The position numbers were made by a program, and so were the translations under genes. The notes under the pieces were generated by a model. It did no database searches and was not told the origin of the DNA. It was given only the letters and a program-made list of their open reading frames with translations. A stretch of DNA of 64,000 nucleotides from contig NZ_JAAZQK010000001.1 in the NCBI RefSeq assembly GCF_012275445.1, positions 553,198-617,197 of the forward strand. The letters run 5' to 3'. Shown in pieces: positions 1 to 8,460 of the stretch. The DNA comes from Rhizobacter sp. SG703. Its GTDB lineage: Bacteria > Pseudomonadota > Gammaproteobacteria > Burkholderiales > Burkholderiaceae_C. Position 1 is the first letter of the stretch; each line of letters opens with the position of its first letter.

Positions 1-461
1 TGCTGGCGGTAGGTGATGCCGAGCTGGTTGAAGTACAGCGGCTGCTTCGGGTTCAGGCGCACCGCCTGCTCCAGCTCGCCGGCCGATTCGGGCAGCTTGT
101 TGGCCTGGCGGTAGATCACGCCGAGGTTGGCATGCGGGCCGCCGAGCTCGGGGTTGGCTTGCGCGATGGCCTTGAAGGCGCGCTCGGCTTCGTCCATGCG
201 GCCGGCGCGCAGCGCGCGGCGGGCGTCGTCGTAGCTGCGTTGCAGCGCCGGCGCGACCGGGGCTTCGGGATCGGGTCGGGCGATGGCCGGGGCGGCGGCC
301 GAAGCGGCCTGGGCAGGGGCAGAGGCGGCGGCCGCCGGCGCCGAGGCCGCCTTGGCCGGCATCACCGCATCGCGAATGGCCTGCAGCGGCTGCGAGATCG
401 TCGAGCAGCCGGCCAGCACCAGCAGCATCGCGAGGGTGAGATGGCGCTCAACGAATCGCAT
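1..461 (-). CDS. TPR-containing lipoprotein, C-terminal part beyond the window
   Basis: Partial gene reading off the left edge. The start ATG at 461-459 lies inside the end of the preceding gene (14-base overlap). The N-terminus MRFVERHLTLAMLLVLAGC is a lipoprotein signal with lipobox LAGC. An Ala/Pro-rich linker follows, then tetratricopeptide helices (for example residues around PHANLGVIYRQ). The family is generic, so no specific partner can be named. As last visible member of a long co-directional envelope cluster it probably acts as a protein-interaction scaffold on the periplasmic face of a membrane. What lies further downstream is outside the window. Confidence 0.8.
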   Translation of the reverse strand, partial: MRFVERHLTLAMLLVLAGCSTISQPLQAIRDAVMPAKAASAPAAAASAPAQAASAAAPAIARPDPEAPVAPALQRSYDDARRALRAGRMDEAERAFKAIAQANPELGGPHANLGVIYRQANKLPESAGELEQAVRLNPKQPLYFNQLGITYRQ

Positions 462-3261
462 CGACCACTCCCTCGCTGCGTTCGGACTTGCCGTACCTCA
501 ACGGCCGGATCTCGCCCAAGGCCTTGAAGCTGCTCTTGACCCACTGGTCGTAGATGCCGTTGGTGGTGCGCCGCGCGTTCAGCTCGTGCAGCTCGGTGGC
601 CTTCTCCTCGAACGGGTAGGCCTGCTCTTCCAGCATCACGTTGTACTGCTCCAGTTCGAGCTTCGACAGCTTCTTCGGGCGCTGCGAGTTGACGAGCGCC
701 TTGCCGAAGTCCTGGTACAGCGAGGCGATCTGGTAGGTCGCCGCGGTCGTCACGTCGGCCACGCCATAGTCCGCCGCCACCGTGTAGGCCTTCAGCGATT
801 CCTCCAGCCGCGCCTTCTTGTTCTTCAGCGCGACGTTCAGCGGCTCGACCAGCTGCACCTTGCGGTAGTTGTCGGCCACCGGCGCCGCCATCGCGAGCGC
901 CGCGGTCGCGCCGAGGTAGCGCGTGCGGTTCGTGCGCGCCGCGCCGCCGGCCTGGTCGACCTGGTAGATCTCCTTCATCCATGCGAACTCGCGCGCCGCA
1001 TTGCCGTCGTCCTTCGCGATCTTCGCGAGGCGCCAGCGTGCCTCGACCGACGCTTCGAACGACATGCCGCCCTGCTTCAGGTAGCGCTCGTAGGCCTTGC
1101 CGGCGTTCGCGCGCGAACCGGCCTTCTCGTACATCTCGGCCGATTGCCACAGCGCGTCGCGCGCCAGCGCAGGGTCCTTGTTGGTGACCGCGAAGCGCTC
1201 GTACTCGCCGGCCGCCAGGGCCCACTGGCCACGCTCGGTGTAGGCCAGCGCGAGCTTGCTGCCGACGTCGGCCTGCAGCGGATGGTTCGGGTAGCGCTTG
1301 CGGAAGTCTTCCAGCGTGCGGCTCGCGCCGTCCCAGTCCTTCAGCCCGATCATCGCGGCCGCCGCGTCGTACTGCGCCGGCGCCGCCACGCTCGACTGCG
1401 GCGCCACCGCGGCAACGCGCGTGAAATGCTTCACCGCCTCGACCAGCTGCCCCTTGCTGCGCGCCTGCTCGCCCTGCTTGTAGATCGACGCTGCCTGGCG
1501 CTCGACCAGGTCCTTGCGGGCCGGATCGTTCGCCGGCGCCAGCGCCAGCACCTCGCCGTACGCCTTCTCGGCCTGCTCGTACTCGCCGCGCTCGAACGAA
1601 CTGTGCGCGATCACCGTCCACGCGACGCGTCGGTTCGCCGGCTCGGCCGGCGGTTGCAGCGCCAGCACCTGCTGCGCGACCGTGGCCGCACGCGCCTGGT
1701 CGCCCAGCGCGAACAGCTTCTCCGCGGCGTTCGTCAGCACCGGGCCGCTGCGCTTGTCGGCCGGGTTCGCGTTGGCAAAGCGCAGCGCGCTCTCGACGCT
1801 TTCCTTCTGCAGCGCCGGCAGCTCGGCCGGCGTGGCCTTCTTCTCCTGCGCGGCATAGCTCAGCAGCGCGGCATAGCCGGCGTCGGCGCTCTTCGCGTGC
1901 AGCGGGTAGCCGTAGGCGGTCTTCTCGTACTCGGGCGCGGCTTCCTTGAAGCGGCCGTCTTCGTACAGCAGCTCGGCCAGCAGGAAGTTGTTCTGCGGCG
2001 CCTCGGCGTCCTTCGGGAACGACACCAGGTAGCTGCGGTACCACTTGACCGCTTCCTGGTAGTCGGCGGTCGACCTGGTCTTCTGCGCCTGCGAGTGGTA
2101 GTGCTGCGCCAGCTCGGCGAGGTTCGTCTTGACCAGCGGCTGCGCGTTCTCCTGCCACGCGGCCGAGTTCTGCCTGCTGAATTCGCTGTCGACGCCGTAG
2201 CGCTCCACGTATTCCTTCTTCGCATCGAGCGCCAGCGTGCCGAAGCCGTTCTGCTGGTAGATCGCGATCACGCGCGCCTGCATCAGCGGCGCCTGGCCGT
2301 GCAGCGGGTCGCGGCGCGCGAACGCGCTGAAGGTGTCGGCGGCGTCCTTCGGCCGGTCCTGGCGCAGATACAGCTCGCCGAGCTGCTGGTAGACGCGCCA
2401 TTCGTAGGCGCGGCGCTCCGGCGTCGTCATGTAGGCCGGGATGCTCTCGGCGCCCTGCAGGTTCTCCAGGCTCAGGCTGGCGACGCGGAAGGTGTCCTCG
2501 ACCAGCTCGCGGTCGCCGCGCGTCAGGCCCGGCAGCGTCTCGAGCTCGCCGTCGTCCTTGCGGCCGCCGAGCTTCAGGTCGAGCACGCCGAAGAACGGGT
2601 GCAGCGCGTCGTCCAGCCGGCCCTGCTTGAACAGCGACCAGCCCTGCATGTACAGCGCGCGGTCGCGGAACGGGTTCGACGAGTCGCCCTGCAGCACGGT
2701 CGCGTAGGCCTGCTCGGCCTTCACGTAGTCGCGCGTCGAGAACAGCAGCTCGCCGCGGCGGAACTGCGCTTCGTCGCGGTAGATCGTCTTCGGGTATTTC
2801 GCGACCAGGTCGTCGAGCGTCTTCAGCGCCAGTTCGAGCTCGCCGCCCTGCTCCTGCGCGCGTGCCAGCTGGTACAGCACGCGGTCGTTGGTCTCGTCCT
2901 GCGGGTAGGTCTTCAGGAACTCCTGGTAGCGCGCGGTCGCGGCCTTGTAGTCGGGCGTGCCGTTCGGCGTCTGCTGGCCGGCGGCCAGCCGGTTGTCGGC
3001 GCTGTCCATCTCCAGGTCGCCGAGCCGGCGCATCGCTTCGGCGCGCTGCGTGGCCTTCGGCGCGGCCTTCAGGAATTCGTTGTAGGCGGCGATGGCCTGG
3101 TTCTCGTCGGCCTTCACGCCGTTGTCCTCGGCGACCGTGATCTCGCGGCCGGACATCGACTTCAGGGTCGGCTGGTCATCGCCGGGCAGCGTCTTCTTGC
3201 CGGCACAGGCGGCCAGCCCGAGCAGCATCAGCAGCGCCAGACTATGGCTTGGGCGGCGCAT
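448..3261 (-). CDS. large TPR lipoprotein (937 aa)
   Basis: The signal peptide ends in lipobox LAAC, so the mature protein should be lipid-anchored. The rest is a long array of tetratricopeptide-like helices (A-Y-x-x-F-L, YPxxxxxxD signatures), typical of periplasmic scaffolds. The start overlaps the end of the upstream TPR gene by 20 bases and its stop overlaps the next TPR lipoprotein by 14, so translation is probably coupled. Comparable large TPR lipoproteins occur in Tol/gliding-type envelope machines, but nothing here shows a link to motility. No catalytic motif is visible. Role: inferred scaffold of the neighbouring redox/beta-barrel proteins. Confidence 0.85.
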   Translation of the reverse strand: MRRPSHSLALLMLLGLAACAGKKTLPGDDQPTLKSMSGREITVAEDNGVKADENQAIAAYNEFLKAAPKATQRAEAMRRLGDLEMDSADNRLAAGQQTPNGTPDYKAATARYQEFLKTYPQDETNDRVLYQLARAQEQGGELELALKTLDDLVAKYPKTIYRDEAQFRRGELLFSTRDYVKAEQAYATVLQGDSSNPFRDRALYMQGWSLFKQGRLDDALHPFFGVLDLKLGGRKDDGELETLPGLTRGDRELVEDTFRVASLSLENLQGAESIPAYMTTPERRAYEWRVYQQLGELYLRQDRPKDAADTFSAFARRDPLHGQAPLMQARVIAIYQQNGFGTLALDAKKEYVERYGVDSEFSRQNSAAWQENAQPLVKTNLAELAQHYHSQAQKTRSTADYQEAVKWYRSYLVSFPKDAEAPQNNFLLAELLYEDGRFKEAAPEYEKTAYGYPLHAKSADAGYAALLSYAAQEKKATPAELPALQKESVESALRFANANPADKRSGPVLTNAAEKLFALGDQARAATVAQQVLALQPPAEPANRRVAWTVIAHSSFERGEYEQAEKAYGEVLALAPANDPARKDLVERQAASIYKQGEQARSKGQLVEAVKHFTRVAAVAPQSSVAAPAQYDAAAAMIGLKDWDGASRTLEDFRKRYPNHPLQADVGSKLALAYTERGQWALAAGEYERFAVTNKDPALARDALWQSAEMYEKAGSRANAGKAYERYLKQGGMSFEASVEARWRLAKIAKDDGNAAREFAWMKEIYQVDQAGGAARTNRTRYLGATAALAMAAPVADNYRKVQLVEPLNVALKNKKARLEESLKAYTVAADYGVADVTTAATYQIASLYQDFGKALVNSQRPKKLSKLELEQYNVMLEEQAYPFEEKATELHELNARRTTNGIYDQWVKSSFKALGEIRPLRYGKSERSEGVVDAIR

Positions 3262-5176
3262 TGGCGGGTTCCAGTTGCTTGTTGGCCTGGCTCGCGGCGC
3301 GGTCGTACAGCTGTGCGACGGCGAAGCGGGCCTGCGTGGTGTATTCGACCAGCCGTTCCTTCTGCTGCACGAGCTCGGCGACCGCCAGCTCCTGCACGAA
3401 CTGCTGTTGTTCGGTGCTCAGCGCGGCGACGCGCGGCAGCAGCAGCTCGATGGCCTTCGCGAGCTCGGCGATGCGGGTCCCGAAGGCATCGAACTTCGCC
3501 GGCTCGTCCTGCTGCGCCTGGGCCAGCGCGGCATCGGCGCGGCGCGTGTCGGCCAGCGCCTCGGTGGTGGCGCGCGCGTTCTTCTGCGCGTCCCACAGGT
3601 TCTGCGGGTAGGCCTGCGCGAGCTGCCAGGTCAGCGCGCCGGAGGCCAGCCGGAAGCGCTCGCGCGCCGCCACCGCCTCGGGCAGGTCGCCGGCCTGGGC
3701 CAGCGTCGCGCGGATGCGGTCGACGCGCGCCTGCAGCGCGGCCTGCTTCTCGTCGGCCAGCGCGGCGGCATCGCCGTCGGCCTCGATGCGGGCGAGTTCG
3801 GTGGTGATCTCGTCGAGCCGCTTCTGCAGCGCTTCCAGCCCGCCTTCGGCCGACTTCGCGCGCACCTTCGGCAGCCGCTCGGCATAGGCCTGGCGGCGGT
3901 TCGCGAGCATGTCGCCGAACACGCCGAGGTTGTCCTGCCACTGCAGCAGGTTGCTGCGCAGGAACTGCAGGTCGCGCCAGTTCTTGAAGGCCTCCTGGAA
4001 CGAATGCTGCGCGAGCAGCGGCGCCAGGTGGTTGGCGTGCGGCATCTCGGGCAGCTCGCCGATGTTCCAGAACCAGCCCATCTCTTCGCCGGGGTTGCGT
4101 TCGAGCAGGCCGTCGAGCAGCTTGCCGGCACGGATCGCGACGATCGACTGGTCGAGGTTGCCGTTCTCGCGCTCGAACGACGCGATGGCCTCGTTGTAGC
4201 GGTCGAGCGACTGGCCGCTCGCACCGGCCTCGGCATAGGCGTAGGGCACCGCGATCATCGCTTCGAGCACGGCCGAGTCGCCCGGGTCGCGCTGCGCGAG
4301 TTCCTGCCACGGCACCAGCGCCCGCTTCGGCTGCTTCAGCGCGGCCTGGGCCCAGCCGAAGCCGAGCAGCGCCTTGTTGGCCTGCATGCCGTTCAGGCGC
4401 ACGCGTTCGAGGTAGATGGTCGCGGCCTCGGGCTTGTTGTCCTGCAGCGCGGCGAAGCCGAGCGCGACGTTCGCCTTGTCGCGCAGGCTGCGAGTCTCCT
4501 CGTCGGGCGCGGGGGCCTGGCCGAGCTGGTCGAGCAGCTGGTTGCCGCGTTCGGCGTCGCCGGTGCGGATCAGCGCGACGCCGAGGTTGAAGCGCGCATA
4601 GCGGGTCGCGTTCGCGCCGCCGGGCATCTTGCCGGGGTCGGGCAGCCTGGCCAGCGCCTCCAGCTGCGCCGCGGCGCCGGCGAAATCGTCGCGCGCCATC
4701 AGCACGTTGGCGCTCAGCAGCCCGCGCTCTTCCTCGAACTCGGGCGGCAGGTTCTTCTCGATGCGGCCGAGCGCCTCTTCGGCCTCCGGCAGGAAGCCGC
4801 GCTGGTAGCGGATCTTCGCGAGGTAGAACCACGCGCGGTCGCGCACCGACGGCGGCGCGCCCTTCTCGATCAGCTGCGCGAAGATCTCGCCGGCCTCGCG
4901 GTGCAGGCCGTACGACAGCAGCAGCCCGCCGCGCAGGATCTCGGCTTCATCGGTGTGGTGCGAGACGCGGCCGAAATGCTGCGACACCATCAGCCCGGTG
5001 ATCGACGAGAAATAGCGGCCCTGGTAGAACTGGAACAGCGTCTCGCCGTAATACGGGTCTTGCACCAGGTGCGGCGGCAGCGGCTCGGCGGCCTGGGCCG
5101 TGCCCGGGAGCGCGCCGACGAGGCACGCCGCGGCGGCCACGCGCAGCAGGGTTGCGGGAACGTTGCGAAGGCGCAT
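3242..5176 (-). CDS. exported TPR protein (644 aa)
   Basis: A cleavable signal peptide (hydrophobic LLRVAAAACLVGALPG, cleavage near AQA|AE) is followed by a protein made almost wholly of helical repeats. These are TPR-like in the first half (GFLPEAEEALGRIEKNLPPE and similar). The second half has long Ala/Glu/Arg-rich helices that look like coiled coil. There is no lipobox, so it is likely soluble in the periplasm. It starts 6 bases after the preceding gene and overlaps the following TPR lipoprotein. Function unknown; a structural or adaptor role in the cluster is inferred. Confidence 0.85.
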   Translation of the reverse strand: MRLRNVPATLLRVAAAACLVGALPGTAQAAEPLPPHLVQDPYYGETLFQFYQGRYFSSITGLMVSQHFGRVSHHTDEAEILRGGLLLSYGLHREAGEIFAQLIEKGAPPSVRDRAWFYLAKIRYQRGFLPEAEEALGRIEKNLPPEFEEERGLLSANVLMARDDFAGAAAQLEALARLPDPGKMPGGANATRYARFNLGVALIRTGDAERGNQLLDQLGQAPAPDEETRSLRDKANVALGFAALQDNKPEAATIYLERVRLNGMQANKALLGFGWAQAALKQPKRALVPWQELAQRDPGDSAVLEAMIAVPYAYAEAGASGQSLDRYNEAIASFERENGNLDQSIVAIRAGKLLDGLLERNPGEEMGWFWNIGELPEMPHANHLAPLLAQHSFQEAFKNWRDLQFLRSNLLQWQDNLGVFGDMLANRRQAYAERLPKVRAKSAEGGLEALQKRLDEITTELARIEADGDAAALADEKQAALQARVDRIRATLAQAGDLPEAVAARERFRLASGALTWQLAQAYPQNLWDAQKNARATTEALADTRRADAALAQAQQDEPAKFDAFGTRIAELAKAIELLLPRVAALSTEQQQFVQELAVAELVQQKERLVEYTTQARFAVAQLYDRAASQANKQLEPANAPPKP

Positions 5177-5182
5177 GGCGGC

Positions 5183-5815
5183 TTACTGCCAGACCTTGAC
5201 TTCGAACTCCGGCTGCAGCTTGCCGGTGTTGTCCTTGATCTGCAGCTCGATGTACTTCGGGTCGGTGGTCTTGTCGAACTTGACGGTCGCACCGCGCTTG
5301 TAGTCGCGGAAGTGCGGGCCGCCGCCGGTGAACACCGCGACGATCTGGTGCTCGCCGGCCTTCAGGTTGCCGAGGAACACCCGCTGCACGCCCCCGCGGT
5401 GCAAGGCCTTCACCTCCAGCGGGGTGTAGAGGTAGTTCGCGACGACCTTGTCGTCCAGCTTCACCTGCACCGAGCCGAGTTCGAACATCTTGCCGACGTC
5501 CATCGACACGAACACCGCCACCTGCGTGTTGGCGGGGAACAGCAGTTCCTCTTCCAGCACCAGCAGGTCGCGGTTCAGGCGGATCACGTCGCCCTTCAGG
5601 TCCTGGATGCGGCCGTCGAGGCTTGCGGCCGACGCCGCGGTGGCCGGCGCGAGCGCGGCATCGGGGGCGCTGGCGGCCATCGCCGGCACCGGTGCCGACG
5701 CTGCGGCATCGGCCGGCGCGGGATCGGCGGCCAACGCGTTGCCACACCACAGCGGACCACACAGCAGTCCCGCCAGGCATCCGGCAGCCAGCAGGCTGCG
5801 ACTACGTTTGAACAT
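5183..5815 (-). CDS. exported coiled-coil/beta protein of unknown function (210 aa)
   Basis: Signal peptide MFKRSRSLLAAGCLAGLLCG is followed by an Ala/Pro/Ser-rich linker. A short heptad segment (LDGRIQDLKGDVIRLNRDLL, about residues 66-85) comes next. The C-terminal beta-rich domain has phrases such as GEHQIVAVFTGGGPH and YKRGATVKF that suggest a PEGA- or Ig-like fold. The start at 5815 sits in GACCGCCCCC-ATG, a context also seen at other starts of this cluster. My recollection is that relatives are sometimes labelled AraC-family regulators; no helix-turn-helix is visible here and the signal peptide argues against that. Role unknown, probably periplasmic. Confidence 0.75.
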   Translation of the reverse strand: MFKRSRSLLAAGCLAGLLCGPLWCGNALAADPAPADAAASAPVPAMAASAPDAALAPATAASAASLDGRIQDLKGDVIRLNRDLLVLEEELLFPANTQVAVFVSMDVGKMFELGSVQVKLDDKVVANYLYTPLEVKALHRGGVQRVFLGNLKAGEHQIVAVFTGGGPHFRDYKRGATVKFDKTTDPKYIELQIKDNTGKLQPEFEVKVWQ

Positions 5816-5829
5816 GGGGGCGGTCTTTC

Positions 5830-7008
5830 TCAAAAGGTGGCCGAGACGAACAGCTCGAGGATGTTCGCGTCGAACGAATACAGGCCGTGGGTGCGGATGT
5901 CGGTGAAGTTCTTGTAGCGAAAGCGCATGAACTGGTACTGCGCGTTCCACTTGACGTCGAACTTGTCGGCGATCTTGCCGGCGCTGTAGGTCGCCTTCGC
6001 TCCGATGCCGACGTCGTTGAAGTCGCTCAGCTGCTTGTTGCGCGACACGTACAGCGTCTCGCTCTGCGCGTTGTCGCTGTAGAACAGCGCCTGCTTCTGC
6101 GTGTTGTAGCGCACGAAGGCCTCGCCCAGCCACTCCGCGCCGAAGTAGCGGGTGTAGCCCACCTCGAGCGTGTGCGCCTTGATTTCCCAGTTGTCCCAGA
6201 AGTAGCGGTACTCGGCGCGCAGCGCGGCGCGCTGCTCGCCCTGCCCGATGTCGCCGACCGCGCGCAGCTTCAGCGCGCGGCTCGAGCGGGTGCGAGGGTA
6301 GCGCTCCTGCACCAGCGTGCCGAACACCTGCGCCACGCGGTACGGGTTGCCGAGGTAGCCGTTGTCGGAGATGGCCTCCAGGTTCGCGCTCATCAGCCAG
6401 CGCGGCGTCAGGATCTGCGTGACGCCGAAGCGGTAGCGCCAGTGCTGCGCACGGTCGAACATGCCCTCGTAGCGCGAGCCGACGTGGTCGGCCCCGCGCG
6501 ACGCGCCGAGGCTGATCGTCGTCATGCCGCCGAACACCTCCTGCGAGACGTCGAGGCTGACGCTGTTGGCCTTGTAGTCGGGCTCGTCGCTGGTGGTGCC
6601 CGACAGCGAGACCTGCGCGTCGCGGTAGACGTAGTCGGCGCCGAGGCTGTATTCGGTGCGCTTTTCCTTGTAGGGGCTCGCGGTCGTCACGACGTCGATC
6701 GACGCATTGCTGACCGAGTCGATGAAGTACGAGCCGCTGATCGACAGCCGGTCGGCGACCTTCTTGCGGATCAGCAGCGCCGGGCCGTCGGCGCGCGTGC
6801 CGCCGCCGTCGTAGAAGTGGTACATCGCGTCGGCGCGGTCTTCCGGCAGGTCGATCGCGTACGCCGTCCCTACCGTGGAAACACCCGCCGCCATCACGCC
6901 ACCCACCACGCCCAGCGCCCGGCCCGCGCGCATCAGGTGGTGCGGGCGGCGCGCCAGCGCGCGGCGCAGCCGGCGCATCCAGATGCTGGAGCCGCTAGTT
7001 GCAACCAC
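5830..7008 (-). CDS. DUF3570 outer-membrane beta-barrel-like protein
   Basis: The C-terminal 300 residues alternate polar and hydrophobic residues in long beta strands and end in LFVSATF, an outer-membrane barrel signature with terminal Phe. The pattern and the adjacent DUF4266 gene match the DUF3570 family, which has no known function. I chose a GTG start at 7008 because an ideal AAGGAGG lies five bases upstream; the next in-frame ATG (6978) has no such site. The long N-terminus contains a hydrophobic export segment ending near TAYA|IDLPED. This start lies inside the end of the DUF4266 gene, so the two are translationally coupled. Confidence 0.8.
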   Translation of the reverse strand: MVATSGSSIWMRRLRRALARRPHHLMRAGRALGVVGGVMAAGVSTVGTAYAIDLPEDRADAMYHFYDGGGTRADGPALLIRKKVADRLSISGSYFIDSVSNASIDVVTTASPYKEKRTEYSLGADYVYRDAQVSLSGTTSDEPDYKANSVSLDVSQEVFGGMTTISLGASRGADHVGSRYEGMFDRAQHWRYRFGVTQILTPRWLMSANLEAISDNGYLGNPYRVAQVFGTLVQERYPRTRSSRALKLRAVGDIGQGEQRAALRAEYRYFWDNWEIKAHTLEVGYTRYFGAEWLGEAFVRYNTQKQALFYSDNAQSETLYVSRNKQLSDFNDVGIGAKATYSAGKIADKFDVKWNAQYQFMRFRYKNFTDIRTHGLYSFDANILELFVSATF

Positions 7009-7237
7009 AGCCGCCTCCTTGCACGCCGGTGGCGCCGCGTCCGCTCTCGCGCACGTCGTAGATGTGTTCGCGGTGCTTGTCGGCGAGCGCATCGCGCGAC
7101 AGCCGCATGATCGGATCGGCCAGGCGCTCGCGCTCGTACGGCTTCACCCACGGCTCGGGCGCGGCGCAGCCGGCCAGCAGCGATGCCAGCCCCAGCGCGA
7201 CGACAGCGAGTGCTCTGCGTTGGCTGCCCATGGTCAT
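6995..7237 (-). CDS. DUF4266 small lipoprotein ending GGGCGCN (80 aa)
   Basis: An 80-residue protein with signal peptide and lipobox LLAGC (Cys24). The mature part is only about 57 residues, highly charged, and ends in a Gly-rich tail with two cysteines (Cys77, Cys79) at the extreme C-terminus. This fits the DUF4266 family, uncharacterised and typically beside DUF3570. The ATG overlaps the stop of the upstream thioredoxin gene (ATGA). The tail sequence S-G-R-G-A-T (Thr70) loosely resembles a flavin-attachment site but has Arg where Ser/Thr is expected. The CxC tail could bind a metal or be the redox target of the neighbouring thioredoxin; both are inference. Confidence 0.85.
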   Translation of the reverse strand: MTMGSQRRALAVVALGLASLLAGCAAPEPWVKPYERERLADPIMRLSRDALADKHREHIYDVRESGRGATGVQGGGCGCN

Positions 7238-7752
7238 TCCTTCAGCAGGTCACGGATCTGCTTGTCGTAGGTGTTCTCGTAGCCGTCCTGGTAGCCGCGG
7301 TGCAGGAAGCGCACGCGGCCGTCGCGGTCGATCAGCACGGTCGACGGCATGCTGTTCAGCTCGTACAGCTTGCTGACGTTCTTGTCGGTGTCGAACAGCA
7401 CCGGGAACTTGACGCCGAGCTTGGTCGCGACGCTGGCGGCATTGCGCGCATCGTCGTCGACGTTGACGCCCAGCAACACGAAGCCCGAGCCCTTGTACTT
7501 GTCGTACAGCGCGTTCAGCTTGGGCATCTCCTGGCGGCACGGCGCGCACCAGGTGGCCCAGAAGTTCACCAGCACGACCCGGCCGCGCTGCTCCTTCAGC
7601 CGCAGGTTCTGGCCTTCGAGGCTCTTCAGCGTGAAGTCGGGCGCGGGCGTCATCGGCGCGGCCGCCTGCGCCGGCGCCACGACCAGGCCGGTGCTCAGCA
7701 GCAGCGCGGCCGCGGTACGCAGGAGCTTGTCGAATCGGAAGAAGACGTTCAT
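7234..7752 (-). CDS. TlpA-family periplasmic thioredoxin-like protein
   Basis: Signal peptide (cleavage near AQA|AA) followed by a complete thioredoxin fold: APDFTLKSL opening strand, NFWATWCAPCRQE active site with the CxxC pair, and the cis-proline loop NSMPSTVLID. The family (TlpA/ResA/CcmG) reduces specific disulfides outside the cytoplasm, often apocytochrome c or metal-site cysteines. Here it lies between heme lipoproteins and the CxC-ending DUF4266 lipoprotein, whose start it overlaps. Likely role: keeping heme-site or DUF4266 cysteines reduced. It is separate from ccmG at 19063, which belongs to the cytochrome maturation operon. Confidence 0.92.
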   Translation of the reverse strand: MNVFFRFDKLLRTAAALLLSTGLVVAPAQAAAPMTPAPDFTLKSLEGQNLRLKEQRGRVVLVNFWATWCAPCRQEMPKLNALYDKYKGSGFVLLGVNVDDDARNAASVATKLGVKFPVLFDTDKNVSKLYELNSMPSTVLIDRDGRVRFLHRGYQDGYENTYDKQIRDLLKE

Positions 7753-7783
7753 GGGGGGTTCTCGATCAAAGAAGAGCGCTCGA

Positions 7784-8443
7784 TCAGAAGAAGAAGGTGA
7801 CGCCGCCGGTCAGCTCGAGGTTCTGCGTGTTCTGGCGCTTGCCGAGCAGGTCGAGCGTGAAGATGTGGTCGCGCATGTCGACCTGCAGCGCCATCCAGTC
7901 CTTCAGGAACAGGCGCACGCCCATCCCGACGTTGAAGGTCTGCTTGCGCTGGTCGTTGAACTTGGTGCTGCCGACGCCGCCGATCAGGTACACCGCCGAG
8001 GCCTTCGCGGTGTTGCGGCCCCAGAAGATCTCGCCCGGCAGCACGTTCACGCCGATCGAGACGTTGTAGTAGCGCAGCTTCTGGCTGTCGTCGGACAGCA
8101 CGCCGCCCGGCAGGATCTGCCGGAACGATTCGTCGGTGACCTTGGTCTGGCCGTAGACGGCCTCGACGAAGTAGTCCTCGGTGATGTGGTAGCCCACGCG
8201 CAGCCCGGAGACGGCGTTCGCGCCGAAGTTCTGCGTGCTGTAGGTGCCGCCGAACAGGCCGAACTCGAAGTCGTTCGACGGGATCTTCGGCACGTTGACC
8301 GGGCGGCGGTCGACCTGCGGCACGATCACCTGTTCGTTGCCGGGTTCGACGACCTGCTGCTGGTTCTGGGCGCGGGCCGCGAGCGGTGCGGCGAGGCAGG
8401 CCGAGGCCAGCAGGGGCATGACGAGATGTCGCAATTCGCGCAT
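7784..8443 (-). CDS. outer-membrane beta-barrel protein (219 aa)
   Basis: Signal peptide ending AARA|QNQQQ, a short proline-rich linker (VPQVDRRPVNVPKIP), then an OmpA/OmpW-like eight-strand pattern: FEFGLFGGTYS, GLRVGYHIT, RYYNVSIGVNV, VYLIGGVGS, TFNVGMGVRLF, and terminal TGGVTFFF ending in Phe. The start at 8443 (GAGACCCCC-ATG) is preferred over an ATG at 8461 that would overlap the upstream stop, because three genes of this run share the CCCCC-ATG context. It resembles in size and pattern the barrel half of the next gene upstream, so the two may be paired paralogues. Function unknown. Confidence 0.8.
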   Translation of the reverse strand: MRELRHLVMPLLASACLAAPLAARAQNQQQVVEPGNEQVIVPQVDRRPVNVPKIPSNDFEFGLFGGTYSTQNFGANAVSGLRVGYHITEDYFVEAVYGQTKVTDESFRQILPGGVLSDDSQKLRYYNVSIGVNVLPGEIFWGRNTAKASAVYLIGGVGSTKFNDQRKQTFNVGMGVRLFLKDWMALQVDMRDHIFTLDLLGKRQNTQNLELTGGVTFFF

Positions 8444-8460
8444 GGGGGTCTCGCGATCCA

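Noticed and set aside
5183-5815. Naming this protein an AraC-family transcription regulator
   Set aside because: There is a clear signal peptide and a beta-rich C-terminal domain; no helix-turn-helix was seen.
283-5917. Very long open frames antisense to the TPR genes, rich in Arg, Ala, Gly, Leu
   Set aside because: In GC-rich DNA the frames opposite real genes stay open by codon bias. The predicted proteins are low-complexity Arg/Leu/Val strings with no domain, and the minus-strand genes carry signal peptides, repeats and coupled starts.
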